Numbered from the stretch's first letter, positions 35,248 through 45,113 are shown. The stretch is 64,000 bases of DNA from Rhyacophila brunnea (GCA_022495005.1 JAGYXB010002024.1:186001-250000), one strand, 5' to 3'. Numbers and translations are program-made. The notes: generated from the sequence alone by a model not told the origin.

Positions 35248-35362
35248 CCGAATACTCCAACAGCAACGGCCGCCTCCCTCAAGGCTCGTTCTTGCCCCAT
35301 ATCTCTGAGAGCTTCCGGTCGGATTGTAGCCGTGTTTCTCGGCTGCCTTTCATTTTGGACAG
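35248..35362 (-). CDS. Hr51: Hr51/NR2E3-type nuclear receptor, exon just after the DNA-binding domain
   Basis: This exon encodes residues 1-38 of the visible fragment: VQNERQPRNTATIRPEAL then RDMGQERALREAAVAVGVFG. This is the C-terminal extension that directly follows the zinc fingers in Hr51/fax-1 proteins and is a diagnostic segment for the group. Its first two bases (CT) need a G from the previous exon to make the expected Ala before VQNER. The acceptor is gtttcag and the donor gtaag. It is the most upstream exon found. The zinc-finger exon was searched for on the minus strand between here and 64000 without success. Confidence 0.93.
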
Positions 35363-35602
35363 CTGAAACAACAGGAGAGAAACATCTTAATTCTTGAAAT
35401 TACATATGCATATAAATATATGGAAATTAGATACTATTACTATAAAGAAGAATTCTGATGTACAATGAATCTCACCTCATAGGACTTGCCGCATGGTATT
35501 TGTAGGGGTTTTATACAACTCTACAACTCACATATTGTTATTGTCTATGCTCATTTATAGAGGATATACAATAACGTAACAAAACGACACAGTTGTCAAT
35601 TA
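35363..35602 (-). other. Intron segment upstream of the first visible exon
   Basis: 240 bp of single-copy-looking sequence separate the acceptor from the Harb-2 element. No exon is seen. Confidence 0.6.
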
Positions 35603-36396
35603 GGCCATCCGCTCACGTGAATACTCAAAAAAGACGAGATTGAAACTCCAGTATCTAGCTAATGTATTTCAATGACGGCTCGCTGACGGCAAGACTAGAA
35701 TCTCTCAGTTTCAAAACGTTCGCGACCGAAACCGTAGAGACGCGATATCAGGGCTCGAAATAGACCGGAGCGCACTGGAGCGCCATTCCAGTTCGTGGAA
35801 TCTATAAAGTTATCGCTCCGTCTCGTGGTTAAAATATTTTGACCGTCTGAGCTAGATATGCCATATAACAAAAAATCTAGCACATTTATGTTACTAAAAT
35901 ACCCATAAAATTTGATAACCGTGTTAATATTCTCAGAAAATTTTCGAGCGCTCCTGTTCTTAAACTTTTCTATTTCGAGCGCTGCGAGATATGCTAGTCT
36001 CCCAGTCACCCATAAAACAGTGATACTAATATCAGTAGATCCGATGAAAAAATCATATTTCTTACCAAAATTGGTATCACTGAACTGAACTGAAGAAGAA
36101 ATAACAAGCCAAAATGTCAAAAAATAAAGATGGGCGAACGATTTTTAATTTAAAATATGTGGCAGGTGTTGAGAAATACTCATGCCTGTATAATTACAGG
36201 CTGCCAGAATATTCCCGTAAAGATATAACTGAAAAAACTTAGAATGCAGTAAGAAAGACAATGGGTTTGACAGTTTGAGGTTATGAGATTATTAGGTTTC
36301 AGTAGAGCCGTGTGCGAAGCATCAGTCACTGGCCAGTTTACGAGTTCCATCACCAATCAGTTCGTCAGATTTTAGTTTCTGTGTGAGCGGATGTCC
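35603..36396 (+). mobile_element. Harb-2 PIF/Harbinger-type element with nested hAT-B
   Basis: It starts GGCCATCCGCTCACGTG and ends with the inverse of GGACATCCGCTCACAC; TTA flanks both ends (35600-35602, 36397-36399). It was later interrupted by hAT-B at 35749-35994. No transposase remains. The 141-codon minus-strand frame crossing it spans both elements and is incidental. Confidence 0.8.
35749..35994 (+). mobile_element. hAT-B element nested in Harb-2
   Basis: It starts CAGGGCTCGAAATAGACC and ends 'ctatttcgagcgctg'. The flanks cgcgatat (35741-35748) and cgagatat (35995-36002) agree at 7 of 8. Length 246 bp. Confidence 0.82.
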
Positions 36397-37106
36397 TTAG
36401 AGTTTCCAAAATGTGGACGTTCCGAGCAGCTCGTCCGTTCCATTAAATTATCTAAATTCAAAAGTATTATTATAAACCTTTATACGTAAAACATAGTGTA
36501 ATATACTGTCATTTTTTTATCATACCATTTAATACGCAATTGTGGGTAACGGCGATAAGATTACTTCGTCATCCATCCCCCGATATATCTATCTGTTTAT
36601 AGTGATGTATATAATATATAATCAACGGTGATAGTTACAAAAGAACGGTGATTCTTAAAAAAGAGTTTTAAAAATATATCAGAAAATAAAATCACAAAAC
36701 CAGTCACATAACAAGTATCCGGTAAAACATCAATTTACCCAACAGTCTCCGAATTTAGTGTATGGCTAAAATCCCGGGAAATATACAGGTTGCCCACTCT
36801 AGTTGGATGCAAATTATACGTATTACATTTTACTGTAGCACAGTTTACCGTTAGCTGTCTTGCTGCAAACAGCTCATACTGAGGCTAAGAACAGGTCACA
36901 CAATGGATAAAAGATTTTATGTCCTCATGGGAAGAAACGATTTGCGGCTCGATGAATGTGATGTTTTGGAGTACATATTACAGCTGTAAATATGAACGAC
37001 ACAGAGTACAGCTGCGAATTGCGGATATCTTTGAGAATATCGACGAATGAATTGAAAGGTGCCCTGGAGGTGGGTAAGACGAAAGAGCTTGGCTGATCTG
37101 ATCGGC

Positions 37107-37176
37107 AGATCCCCTTCTGGAAGAGAAGAGGTGATATGATAGCGAGTCGCAGTCAAAGCCTCAGTAAAATCATAAA
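37107..37176 (+). repeat. Retroposon 3' tail, copy 2
   Basis: It matches 18430-18500 ('gatccccttctggaagagaa', 'gcgagtcgcagtcaaagcct'), ending in an A-rich tract. Upstream 36940-37100 reads like decayed coding sequence of a LINE, but no family motif is legible. Confidence 0.5.
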
Positions 37177-38190
37177 AAACTGTGATACGGTAAAATCTCC
37201 GGACACGGCGACTTCGTGTTTGCCTTGTGCCCCGAACCTGAAGCCACAGCAGCGTGATAACGAGTTGTAGCAGTCGTATATCATTATGGTGGTAGGGATT
37301 TCTAAATTAATATTTATATTAATAATACTTAGGGGCGGTCCGGGCCCCCAACCGCCATCTGTGTGGCTGCTTGATAATAGATATTAATGTGTTGCGATGG
37401 GTCAATATGATTACGAGAGCTGCGATATAGTAATCTCAGACTTTGTATGTTTTTGACGTTTCCTGTCATAATATTACGTAATATTTTCGCTCCAAAATAT
37501 GATCGTTTTGACATACGCCGAACCCTGTGGCGTACGGTGAGATTTCTCTATAAAGGGGGCGTAGGTGTTCAATAAAAAGGTAGATACTATTTCCGATATT
37601 CCGATATTCCGATTCCTGATATGCTGTAAAACTTGTTATATTAATACTGTGTAGGTACGATTTCCAAAAAGTGTAGTAAGTATATGATATTATGTTATGA
37701 ATATGATTATTAATTACTATTAGAATCACAGAACAAATTATTAAATAGAAATGGGAAACTAGTCGTCATAGGACATAGAGACCAAGATTTTGAACCCGAT
37801 TTTTATCGGTCACCTCATAAAATGCTTGAAATATAAAGCCTCTTGAATGTCCTTAAATATGTCCGATGTTGAATATGCTTTTCGGTTTCGTGACAAACTT
37901 TAATGCATACCGACGTATATAATACTGAAAATAAAATATTCTTTAGCACGTGTACATAACACTCGATAATTAAAAATTGTTGCTACCCCGAGAAGGTAAC
38001 ACATTTCTGTGTTACTTATATACACTCATATGTGTTCAGAGACATCATAGATAACCCCGTTATTTGATTGCAAGAAGTAAAATTTTCTTCTAGCCAGAAA
38101 AATATCTTTTATATGAGAGCAAAACTAAAAAGACATCGGTGGCTAATAATTAAATTAGATTTTTCTTCTTCGACTGAGTCCTTGCGAGAA

Positions 38191-38227
38191 ATGCGTCTAT
38201 AAAAATTTCAATCATTTATAGACGCAT
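38191..38227. repeat. 13-bp perfect hairpin
   Basis: atgcgtctataaa at 38191-38203 pairs perfectly with tttatagacgcat at 38215-38227 across an 11-base loop. It begins two bases past the stop codon of the small minus-strand frame at 38229-38369. Confidence 0.85.
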
Positions 38228-38228
38228 A

Positions 38229-38369
38229 TTATGGCTGTGTCATTGGCTTCAAACGTTTCATTGATGGTGTAGCTGGTTCCTCGTCGCCACATTCGCAGTT
38301 TGAACGATCATCTGAGCATCCCATCATATTGTTTTTGTTTCTAGTTACTCCAATTCGTATCCGATTCAT
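38229..38369 (-). CDS. Orphan 46-codon reading frame, function unknown
   Basis: The frame begins ATG, includes GCSDDRSNCECGDEEPATPS and ends KRLKPMTQP before a stop. The Cys spacing (C-x6-C-x-C) and acidic/Pro-rich composition look more protein-like than the surrounding AT-rich frames. No family is recognised. It could be a fragment of a transposon protein, a small exon, or chance. Confidence 0.2.
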   Translation of the reverse strand: MNRIRIGVTRNKNNMMGCSDDRSNCECGDEEPATPSMKRLKPMTQP

Positions 38370-39762
38370 CTTCTATAAAACTGCGAAGTCCTGCGTGCCT
38401 CCTGGCTGATCACTTTTTAAACACATTAAATGTGAAACACATAAAATCTTAATCTGAATTTAATTTTCCAGGGCTTCAAAAACTTGTTTTTATCTTAATT
38501 TATTAATTAATTAAAAAAACAATCATGAAATTGTAGATACGTAAAAATGAGTAAGTACTATAAGTATTGTATACCTATTGTGAGTTTTGATTAAAAATTA
38601 ATTGACGTATTCGGTTGATAAACGAACTACAGCAGTATAAATCATAATATTATTTTATGTTTTACCCCGCTATTTATAGTGTCGTGGGTACTTCACTGAC
38701 TTTCGGGCAGGAGAGACACACGTCACGCGTCATATTAAGCCCGGTGTTCATGCAAGCGGCAACGCAGTATGCAGTATACTTCACGCAGTATGACTCCATT
38801 CTCGCGGGTAAACAATAATAATTCTGCGTCGGTCCACAACTGTGGGGAGTTCCCTGATAGTGACATGATAGATTATTAAAATTTATATCTAATAATTTTA
38901 TTATTTATTGATAAAATATTCTTGGACAATAGAATGTTTATATTATGGCTAAAATGTCAACAAAAAAAATTTTGATGCAATTACTACTTAGTGATAACAA
39001 AACGATTATGTGTGAGGTTTAAATATAACTGGCTAACCATTGAACACACGTTTTGAATCAGGCTTATCCTTATTACTAAAAAAACCAAGAGACACAAGCT
39101 TGCCGATTCTCCTCAAATATCGAATTCGCGTTATGTTTACGTGACAAAATTTAATGCATAGGGTAAGGGGATGTATTATCGTGATATAGGTAATATCGTG
39201 ATACATTTTCAATTCGATATTACGATATGACCTAGCCTGGTGACGAATATGAAACAACGCATACGATGAGTCAAAGGAGTGAAAAGGACAATGGTATTTT
39301 CACATTGATCGCTAAGACGATGTCGAGCGAGTACAAAAACTTTTAATTCGCGAACCTGTTCAGACGTGTTCAACTGATTTTTGCAACATATACGCTCAGT
39401 TTTTCGTAAAATTATCGAACTGGAAACCGGTAAGTTATTTTTTTTCTACACTACATCGATAGTTAATAGATCAACCTTACTATATTTGTTGGTATTTGTT
39501 CAAAATTTAATAAAATATTGAACAAAATTCCTTAAGTTAGCCGATGAATTTGTTAGGTTGTTTTCAAAAAATTACATGTTATTTTGACGACCTATTTTTG
39601 AATGAACTGTTTTAATGTTTTAACACATTTTTACTGCTATATTAATATATGTACGTACAGCTTATACGGTCGGCATTATTACTTGATATTTATTTATCCG
39701 GTTTTCGTTAATTTTTTTTATCACGATATTGCCTATATTAGTATAATTTCTTTGATTCAGAT

Positions 39763-39910
39763 ATGGCTGCAACAGCGAAAGAATCCAAAAAAGGAGATAA
39801 TACGCAGCTTCAGATATAGATTGTGCTTACGATTAGTGCAAGAAGGTGGAATGACAATTTATGCAGCTTCAAAATCATCATTCACGCTATCCCAGGGGAC
39901 CGTCCTGTAG
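39763..39910 (+). pseudogene. Pogo transposase N-terminal helix-turn-helix remnant
   Basis: The start MAATAKESKKGDN is in one frame and continues in another as YRLCLRLVQEGGMTIYAASK then LSQGT, matching the psq-type helix-turn-helix of pogo/Tigger transposases (pattern A…V..GGM…A…..P..T). The frame shift and the junction to the catalytic part near 39895-39901 show that the middle of the gene, including the CENPB-type domain and the first catalytic Asp, has been deleted. Confidence 0.65.
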
Positions 39911-40303
39911 TTCTGCTTCTTGATTCCCACTTATCTCACATAACTCCAGAGTCCAGACGTGATTAATCTGGCGAAGGATAATTCAGTTTATTTGTTCACT
40001 TTTCCGGCACACAACACTCACATCCTACAGCCATTGGACGTTGGTGTCTATAAGTCCCTTAAGCACCATTGCAATGATAGCGTGAAGGATCATATGAAAA
40101 ATCATCCGATAGAAAAACCAGACAGAACCAATTTTCACTCCATGTTAAATCCGGCTTATTTCAAATCATTCATATCCAGTAATATACAAAATTCTTTCAA
40201 AAAATGTGGGATTTTCCCTTTTTGTAAGGATGCTGTAAACCCAGACGCTATGGCACCTTCTCGTTTAACAGAAACAAAATTACAAGTGCTGATGAAAATG
40301 TAA
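39901..40303 (+). pseudogene. Pogo transposase DDE catalytic core, C-terminal part
   Basis: RPVVLLLDSHLSHITPE carries the second catalytic Asp (LLD); after a frameshift around 39942-39956 the frame continues INLAKDNSVYLFTFPAHNTH and then ILQPLDVGVYKSLK with the third Asp. About 35 residues separate the two Asp residues, as expected for pogo DDD enzymes. FKKCGIFPF near the end is also typical of Tigger/jerky proteins. The first catalytic Asp is absent and the frame ends at 40303. Confidence 0.8.
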
Positions 40304-40704
40304 TGACTGATCAAAACATTCAAGATGTGTTGCCTATTCCGAAGCCTATTGAAAAAACGAAAACCACAACAAAAAAAACGTCCGACTCGTCAGCAAAATG
40401 TTTGAATGATATAGTGATCATCAGTCATGCATCTACTTCAACAGAGGCTATTAAAAAAGAAAAGAACAGCCAAAACAAAGAAAAATCAAACAGAAACGCC
40501 AGAAAACTAAAAAATACCGATGAAGATTGGATCTATGGTGCATGTGGATTAACATATTCTCATGATGCAAAAGAAAAGAATGGGAAAAAATTGGTACAGT
40601 GTTCTTATTGCATTCGTCCATATCATAACGATTGCTTGAACATTGCACCAGACGATGATGAACTTTACATCTTGTGTGACGAGTGTTCAAATATAATTTA
40701 TTAA
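40303..40704 (+). pseudogene. Pogo transposase tail with PHD-like zinc finger
   Basis: A Lys/Ser/Thr-rich linker is followed by a Cys/His cluster: CGLTYS, then VQCSYC and YHNDC, and finally LCDEC. The C..C..C..H..C..C..C order fits the PHD-type finger often found at the C-terminus of pogo/Tigger transposases (family knowledge). It is out of frame with the catalytic part by one shift near 40290-40303. A stop at 40702-40704 precedes the 3' subterminal repeats. Confidence 0.75.
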
Positions 40705-40810
40705 TTTAACCATTCAATTAATTAATCAATCTGTAGATAAAAATACCAATGTCAGTATCTTTTTCATCTATAAATAAATATTTTCGCTGATTTCCTTTTT
40801 ATTCTAGTTG

Positions 40811-40866
40811 TCACGATATTACCTTACCAGTATCACGGTATTAACTGTGCTTGTCACGATATTACC
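40811..40866 (+). repeat. Subterminal iterons of the pogo-like element
   Basis: TCACGATATTACC occurs at 40811-40823 and 40854-40866, with a variant (tcacggtattaac) at 40833-40845. Near the left end the inverse, ggtaatatcgtga, is at 39189-39201, and tcacgatattgcc at 39721-39733. Placement and shared core suggest transposase-binding sites (inference). Confidence 0.7.
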
Positions 40867-41058
40867 AAACTTTTTCGTTTCAAATAAAATTGTAAAAAAA
40901 AGAATAGTTATTATGTTTATAAAGTCCATTTAATGTTCATCATTAAGGTGAAGCATGGCCATTTACATTACATATTTCACATTTTTAATATTATGCAAGT
41001 TTACAGTTATATATAGTACTCTGTAAAATCTATCACGATAATACATCCCCTTACCCTA

Positions 41059-41559
41059 TTATGTGACAGACACAACTATTGAAAATAATATATTCATATA
41101 CACACATGTTTAAGTTTATTATTTAAATATATTTTTTAACACTCGAGATCCATACCACGTTAAACTACACCACATAGGGTAAGCCAATTCCCATCCATGT
41201 TCCCTATGGGTAACACTGCAAACGTACAGATAATGCCTTGCTTGTATTTGAGCTTAAGATCCTGGAAAGGATATTATATGGTGCCATTTGAAACGAAATG
41301 ACGTGGTGAATACTTTTTCAACTATGAATCGTAACCTTAAATAATTGACCTCGCCAAGAAATTGTGAGGCTATTATGGGGTGGTACCTGTAGAAGAAAAC
41401 AGGATCCAATATACATTAATAATATTTAAGTAGAGACGTTGGCAGAATAAGTTAAAGACATTAACATAAATATTGTGTAATAATCAACATTATTGTAATA
41501 GAGGTAAATTAAAATTTTCAACTAAAGTCAAATGATATTTAAATATGTGTATAGGTATG
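41059..41559. other. AT-rich DNA, nothing recognised
   Basis: No repeat or coding signal recognised. Confidence 0.4.
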
Positions 41560-41742
41560 CGGTGATGGGAAAGCGGTTACGTGTCGACTTATAATGTCGT
41601 GGATATCGGGTTCGAATCCTAGGTAAGGTAAATACACATGTTGTTTTTTTAATGTGTGTTCATATCCAGAGTATGAAATTAATAGGTTGAGTGGTTAACA
41701 TCTATTTCTAGTGAAAATGTTAATACAGCCTCCGCTCTCTTT
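41560..41742 (+). mobile_element. SINE-1, copy with degraded tRNA-like head
   Basis: The head has an A-box-like 'tgggaaagcggttacgtg' and a clear B box, GGTTCGAATCC. The body ('aatgtgtgttcatatccaga', 'ttaataggttgagtggttaa') aligns with the copies at 23660 and 43845. The GATCC-containing tail is missing. Confidence 0.72.
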
Positions 41743-41869
41743 CCCCTATTATAATCAACTTATGATGAAACGAGGTAAAAAAAATGAAGCAAAAATTTTA
41801 AGCATTTACCTTCAACTGAATGAATGCAGACATATAGAGATGTTCATTATGCACATGGTAAAACAATAT

Positions 41870-42270
41870 TAGAGGCGCAAACCTTGCATTCTTTCATACA
41901 AAAATCACTGTAAAAATTCACATTAGAAGCAAAGGCTGCATTTTCCTATATTCAATATTATTCCCATACAAAAAAGTCACGTTATAAAATGGCCGCTCGG
42001 TACAATTTGGGAGCAAACACAGCAATCTTATTTATGTGGAAGCAAATGTAGCAATATTGACTATATAATTAAAACTATAATTAAAATATCTTAATAAGTG
42101 TAGCAAAATTACTGATTTTTAATATGCAGATTATCTTTTTAACTTTATTTCTACATTGAAAAAAAAAACGAAAAATTCTGCATTAAGCTAATCTGCCTTA
42201 AATAAGTTTTTTAGCTTTTTCTCCAAAACACTGTTTTGGTAGAAAGCCGCATTTGCTTCTATACCCCTCA
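41870..42270 (+). mobile_element. Possible inverted-repeat element with internal repeats
   Basis: 'agaggcgcaaaccttgcatt' on the left and the inverse of 'aagccgcatttgcttctata' on the right resemble each other loosely as terminal inverted repeats. The motif gaagcaaaNgYagc recurs inside. No convincing target duplication was found. Confidence 0.35.
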
Positions 42271-42274
42271 TATG

Positions 42275-43180
42275 TAGATGTCTACGTGCTACGTTAATAA
42301 TTGTGCTGACTCATGGCTACTCAGTAGCGGTGCTACAAGAGCTTTAGCACTTTGCGCATTATTTATGCTCTGGTTCTACAATGTAAGTACCTAATTGCCT
42401 GTAGTTTATATAATTTAGGTACAACAAAATGTTCCCTCTATTTTTAAACACATTCATCTATCTATGTAAGTACTTACATAATTTGAAAACATCTCATGCA
42501 TTATACACACTAGAGGTGAGTTGGAAATACTGTCACCAGTTTGTGTACTTGAGTATTGGATGAAACTACCCATACTCAGTAGATACGTGTGGCCCAATAA
42601 ACTTGTTCCAAAAACTTGTGATGATATCATTGCGAGTCGCTTGCTAGATGGTAGACTTTCAATACCATTACAATAAATGCGTGTGAGCGAGATAGCACTT
42701 GAATACAATTATATTTTAATTTATTAGTCTATGAATACGAATGACATCATTTTATGTATGAACAATAGGTCATACATTGTGAGGTGACGACAGTTTAAAA
42801 TAAAAAAAATATTGTTATTCATTTTATGTTAACAAGAATATTATAACATAACATAAAAACAACTCATAAATTTAAAATACCTATGTTTAAATTTTATAAT
42901 AAATAGCACATTTCGAAAAACCCTGCTCAATCTATTTTTAGAGATTCTATTGAAGCCAATATTTCAAATACTAATATGCAGTTAAGTTTTAGTTCCAGTT
43001 GAGTATGTGAGTTATGTCGCATACGTACGCCAAACGCTTTATATAGTATTCCAAATACTAGTAAGTATTTTGGAACAAGTTTTGATACTAAGTATTTTTT
43101 TATACTGGCACTAAGTATACTTAGTCTTCAAAATCGACCAGTTTTCCAACCTCTATACCTACACACTAGAAAAAAACCAT
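42275..43180. other. Unassigned DNA
   Basis: No repeat copy or known protein. Positions 42490-42700 are open in frames on both strands, but the residues match no family I recognise. Confidence 0.35.
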
Positions 43181-43184
43181 TTTG

Positions 43185-43310
43185 TAGAAAAAAATACGAC
43201 ACCCGACGGGACTTGAACCTGTGTGTTATAATATGTATGTTCAATATATTATAGAATGTGATATTATCAAATCTTGTGTCTTAGTCATTGAATTAAAAAA
43301 TAGTTTATTA
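43185..43310 (-). mobile_element. Possible degenerate tRNA-like SINE head
   Basis: On the minus strand a B-box match, GGTTCAAGTCC, sits in a short T-arm-like stem. The A box is weak ('caatgactaagacacaag') and spaced too far upstream by an AT-rich insertion. Confidence 0.3.
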
Positions 43311-43750
43311 CATTCATCAATATTTTTCTGTTATTAAAAGATCCAGGTGTCTAAGAACAGGCCCTTTTTATTTTAAAACACTGCATGCGTTACTAAGTCA
43401 ACGCTACAACTGTGAAACCCAATATATTAATGTTATTTTCCACATGAAATAACCGTCGATAAAAACAACTAATCTCAATACATCTCAAACAATGGTTGCT
43501 GCGGGTGATGTAAATTTGATTCCGGCGCGTTAGATTAATTTACATTGCGCAACTTTCCGAGCCACCCTCGTCTGAATCAAAAAGAAGTGCGTTTGACAGC
43601 GGGCAGAACCCCCTTTATTATCGCGCGGGGATGTACCGTTTACCTTTTCGCAAATTGAAGACACGCACTCTGTCTGTTCCATCCCGTAGGTGGGATGGTC
43701 TTGCTAAATGATTTGTATTTGGGTGTAATAATTGTTTTATTCTTTAATTA
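43311..43750. other. Spacer with a GC-richer island at 43500-43700
   Basis: The island contrasts with its AT-rich surroundings and matches no repeat in the window. No zinc-finger codons or splice-bounded frame were found in it. Confidence 0.4.
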
Positions 43751-43796
43751 GATAATTGAAAGCCCGAAATGCATAAAATGTCAACGTTATATTAAT
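43751..43796. repeat. 46-bp direct repeat flanking SINE-1, left copy
   Basis: The stretch beginning gataattgaaagcccgaaat recurs at 44091-44136 with a single C-to-T difference at its 13th base. Confidence 0.92.
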
Positions 43797-43844
43797 GATT
43801 AAATCGTTTTTGAAATTATACTTCTATTGGCGTTTGTTTTACTC

Positions 43845-44090
43845 CCACGATGGCCGCTTAAGCGTCGGACTATAGCGTCGTGGGTCCCAGGTTTGAATCC
43901 TGGGTCTGCAAGTACACATATAGTTTTTCAATTTGTGTGTGAGTCAGAGTATGGATCTAATAGATTTAGCAAGTGGCTGACATTCATTTCTCGTAAAAAC
44001 AAAATTTGTTAATACCAACCTCCACTCTGTGGAGGCCCATATTATGATCCTATTAGGATCGGACATGGTCGAAAGAAAAAAAGAAAAGAA
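43845..44090 (+). mobile_element. SINE-1, fullest copy
   Basis: The tRNA-like head has an A-box-like 'tggccgcttaagcgtcgg' and a B box-like GGTTTGAATCC. Then come the body 'gtgtgtgagtcagagtatgg' and a tail with GATCCTATTAGGATC and 'atggtcgaaaga', ending in an A-rich run. Pol III transcription from the internal promoter is expected for this class. The 46-bp repeats at 43751-43796 and 44091-44136 bracket it. Confidence 0.8.
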
Positions 44091-44136
44091 GATAATTGAA
44101 AGTCCGAAATGCATAAAATGTCAACGTTATATTAAT
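44091..44136. repeat. 46-bp direct repeat flanking SINE-1, right copy
   Basis: It directly abuts the A-rich end of the SINE and equals 43751-43796 at 45 of 46 positions. Confidence 0.92.
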
Positions 44137-44253
44137 AAGTAGTTGTAAAGGTATAATAATAAAAAAACAGTTGAATGCCTACATGTCTATTTTAATATTT
44201 TACTGGTTGAAACTTACATATATATAATATATATTAAACTAACATAATTCCGG

Positions 44254-45105
44254 TGGTTACATGTAAATTGTACGTCAAACATTTCACCGTGACATAGTTC
44301 GCCGTGAGCTTTACTTATCGGATAGAGATGACCGTATAATATACGGTCTCCAATTTTATTAAATTCAATAGGAACATTAATTCAATTATTTTCATAGCTG
44401 ATTTTCGCAAAATTCATGAATTCAAGAAAATGCCAAATTCATGAATTCAAACCTAACCCAACTTTACAAATAATCCAGTATGTCGGTTATTTTCAAAATT
44501 CGTTTGCTGCTGACTTCCTGTAAAGAGTAAGCCGACCAGAACCGTGTTTTATTTAGACATGAATTTTATGTCAGTACCAAAGAGGTTGGACGGTGTTTAA
44601 GGCTATACTTCAGTGAAACTTTTCAACTATAGGCGCGACGAAATTTTGGACCCGCTGGCACTCGGAGACCGAACGTCGAGGTGTGAATACATCAATTTGT
44701 TTCGTGATGGCGACGGGGGTATTAATTCTTAAATCGTGTAAAGATGACTAAAAACGTTACCCATTTACTTTAAAAAGAAAACATGACAATGAATATATTA
44801 TTATTGTTACTAATAAAACAGTTATCAGCCGAACGCACTACCATTACGCCACAGTACGATTTACTAATAGAATAATAAACAGAACATCAAATGAACGCAT
44901 GTTGGATTTATATGACAAATTATATTTCGTTCGGCATGCGTCATTTGCACCCGCGACCCGCAATCCGCGCATCACCTAGCCACGATCTTTTTAGACCATG
45001 CCTCAACTGAGATATAGCCTTAATATACGGCCATATATTTCCGATACAACATTTCATGGTGCAGTTTGATACGACAAAATGCCAACGTACAAGTTTCCGG
45101 ACACG
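44254..45105 (+). mobile_element. Family D element with perfect TSD, interrupted by TTAA-2
   Basis: Perfect AATTCCGG duplicates lie at 44246-44253 and 45106-45113. The left end reads TGGTTACATGTAAATTGTAC and the right end 'aagtttccggacacg'. Family D sequence is continuous across the insert at 44601-45019. Confidence 0.85.
44601..45019 (+). mobile_element. TTAA-2 element nested in family D
   Basis: TTAA borders lie at 44597-44600 and 45020-45023. The left end GGCTATACTTCAGTGAAAC and the inverse of the right end, GGCTATATCTCAGTTGAGG, form the terminal repeats. A second copy in opposite orientation is at 53750-54072. No coding sequence. Confidence 0.8.
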
Positions 45106-45113
45106 AATTCCGG

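Larger units (their letters stand above)
36400..39158. other. Upstream/intronic DNA with repeat scraps
   Basis: A family D scrap lies at about 36810-36870. Positions 37330-37560 are GC-richer and unassigned. A small minus-strand frame and hairpin occur near 38190-38370. A Harbinger-like end (gcccggtgttcatgcaagcg) follows TAA near 38740 with no partner seen. No receptor exon is found. Confidence 0.45.
39161..41056 (+). mobile_element. Pogo/Tigger-like DNA transposon, internally deleted
   Basis: Perfect 26-bp terminal inverted repeats begin GGGTAAGGGGATGTATTATC at 39161-39186 and are repeated inverted at 41031-41056; TA borders both ends (39159-39160, 41057-41058). Inside are remnants of a pogo-type transposase: a helix-turn-helix piece, the distal DDE catalytic part, and a PHD-like zinc-finger tail, each in a different frame. 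The region between the helix-turn-helix and the second catalytic Asp is missing. Copies of TCACGATATTACC lie near both ends. The element cannot make its own transposase. The identical termini suggest fairly recent mobility, presumably using enzyme from intact relatives. Confidence 0.9.

Noticed and set aside
35695..36120. 141-codon minus-strand open frame
   Set aside because: It spans the border between the Harb-2 element and the nested hAT-B; other hAT-B copies do not keep the frame, so it is incidental.
42454..42708. Open frames on both strands
   Set aside because: Considered as a hAT transposase C-terminus, but the key phrases of that domain are not present.
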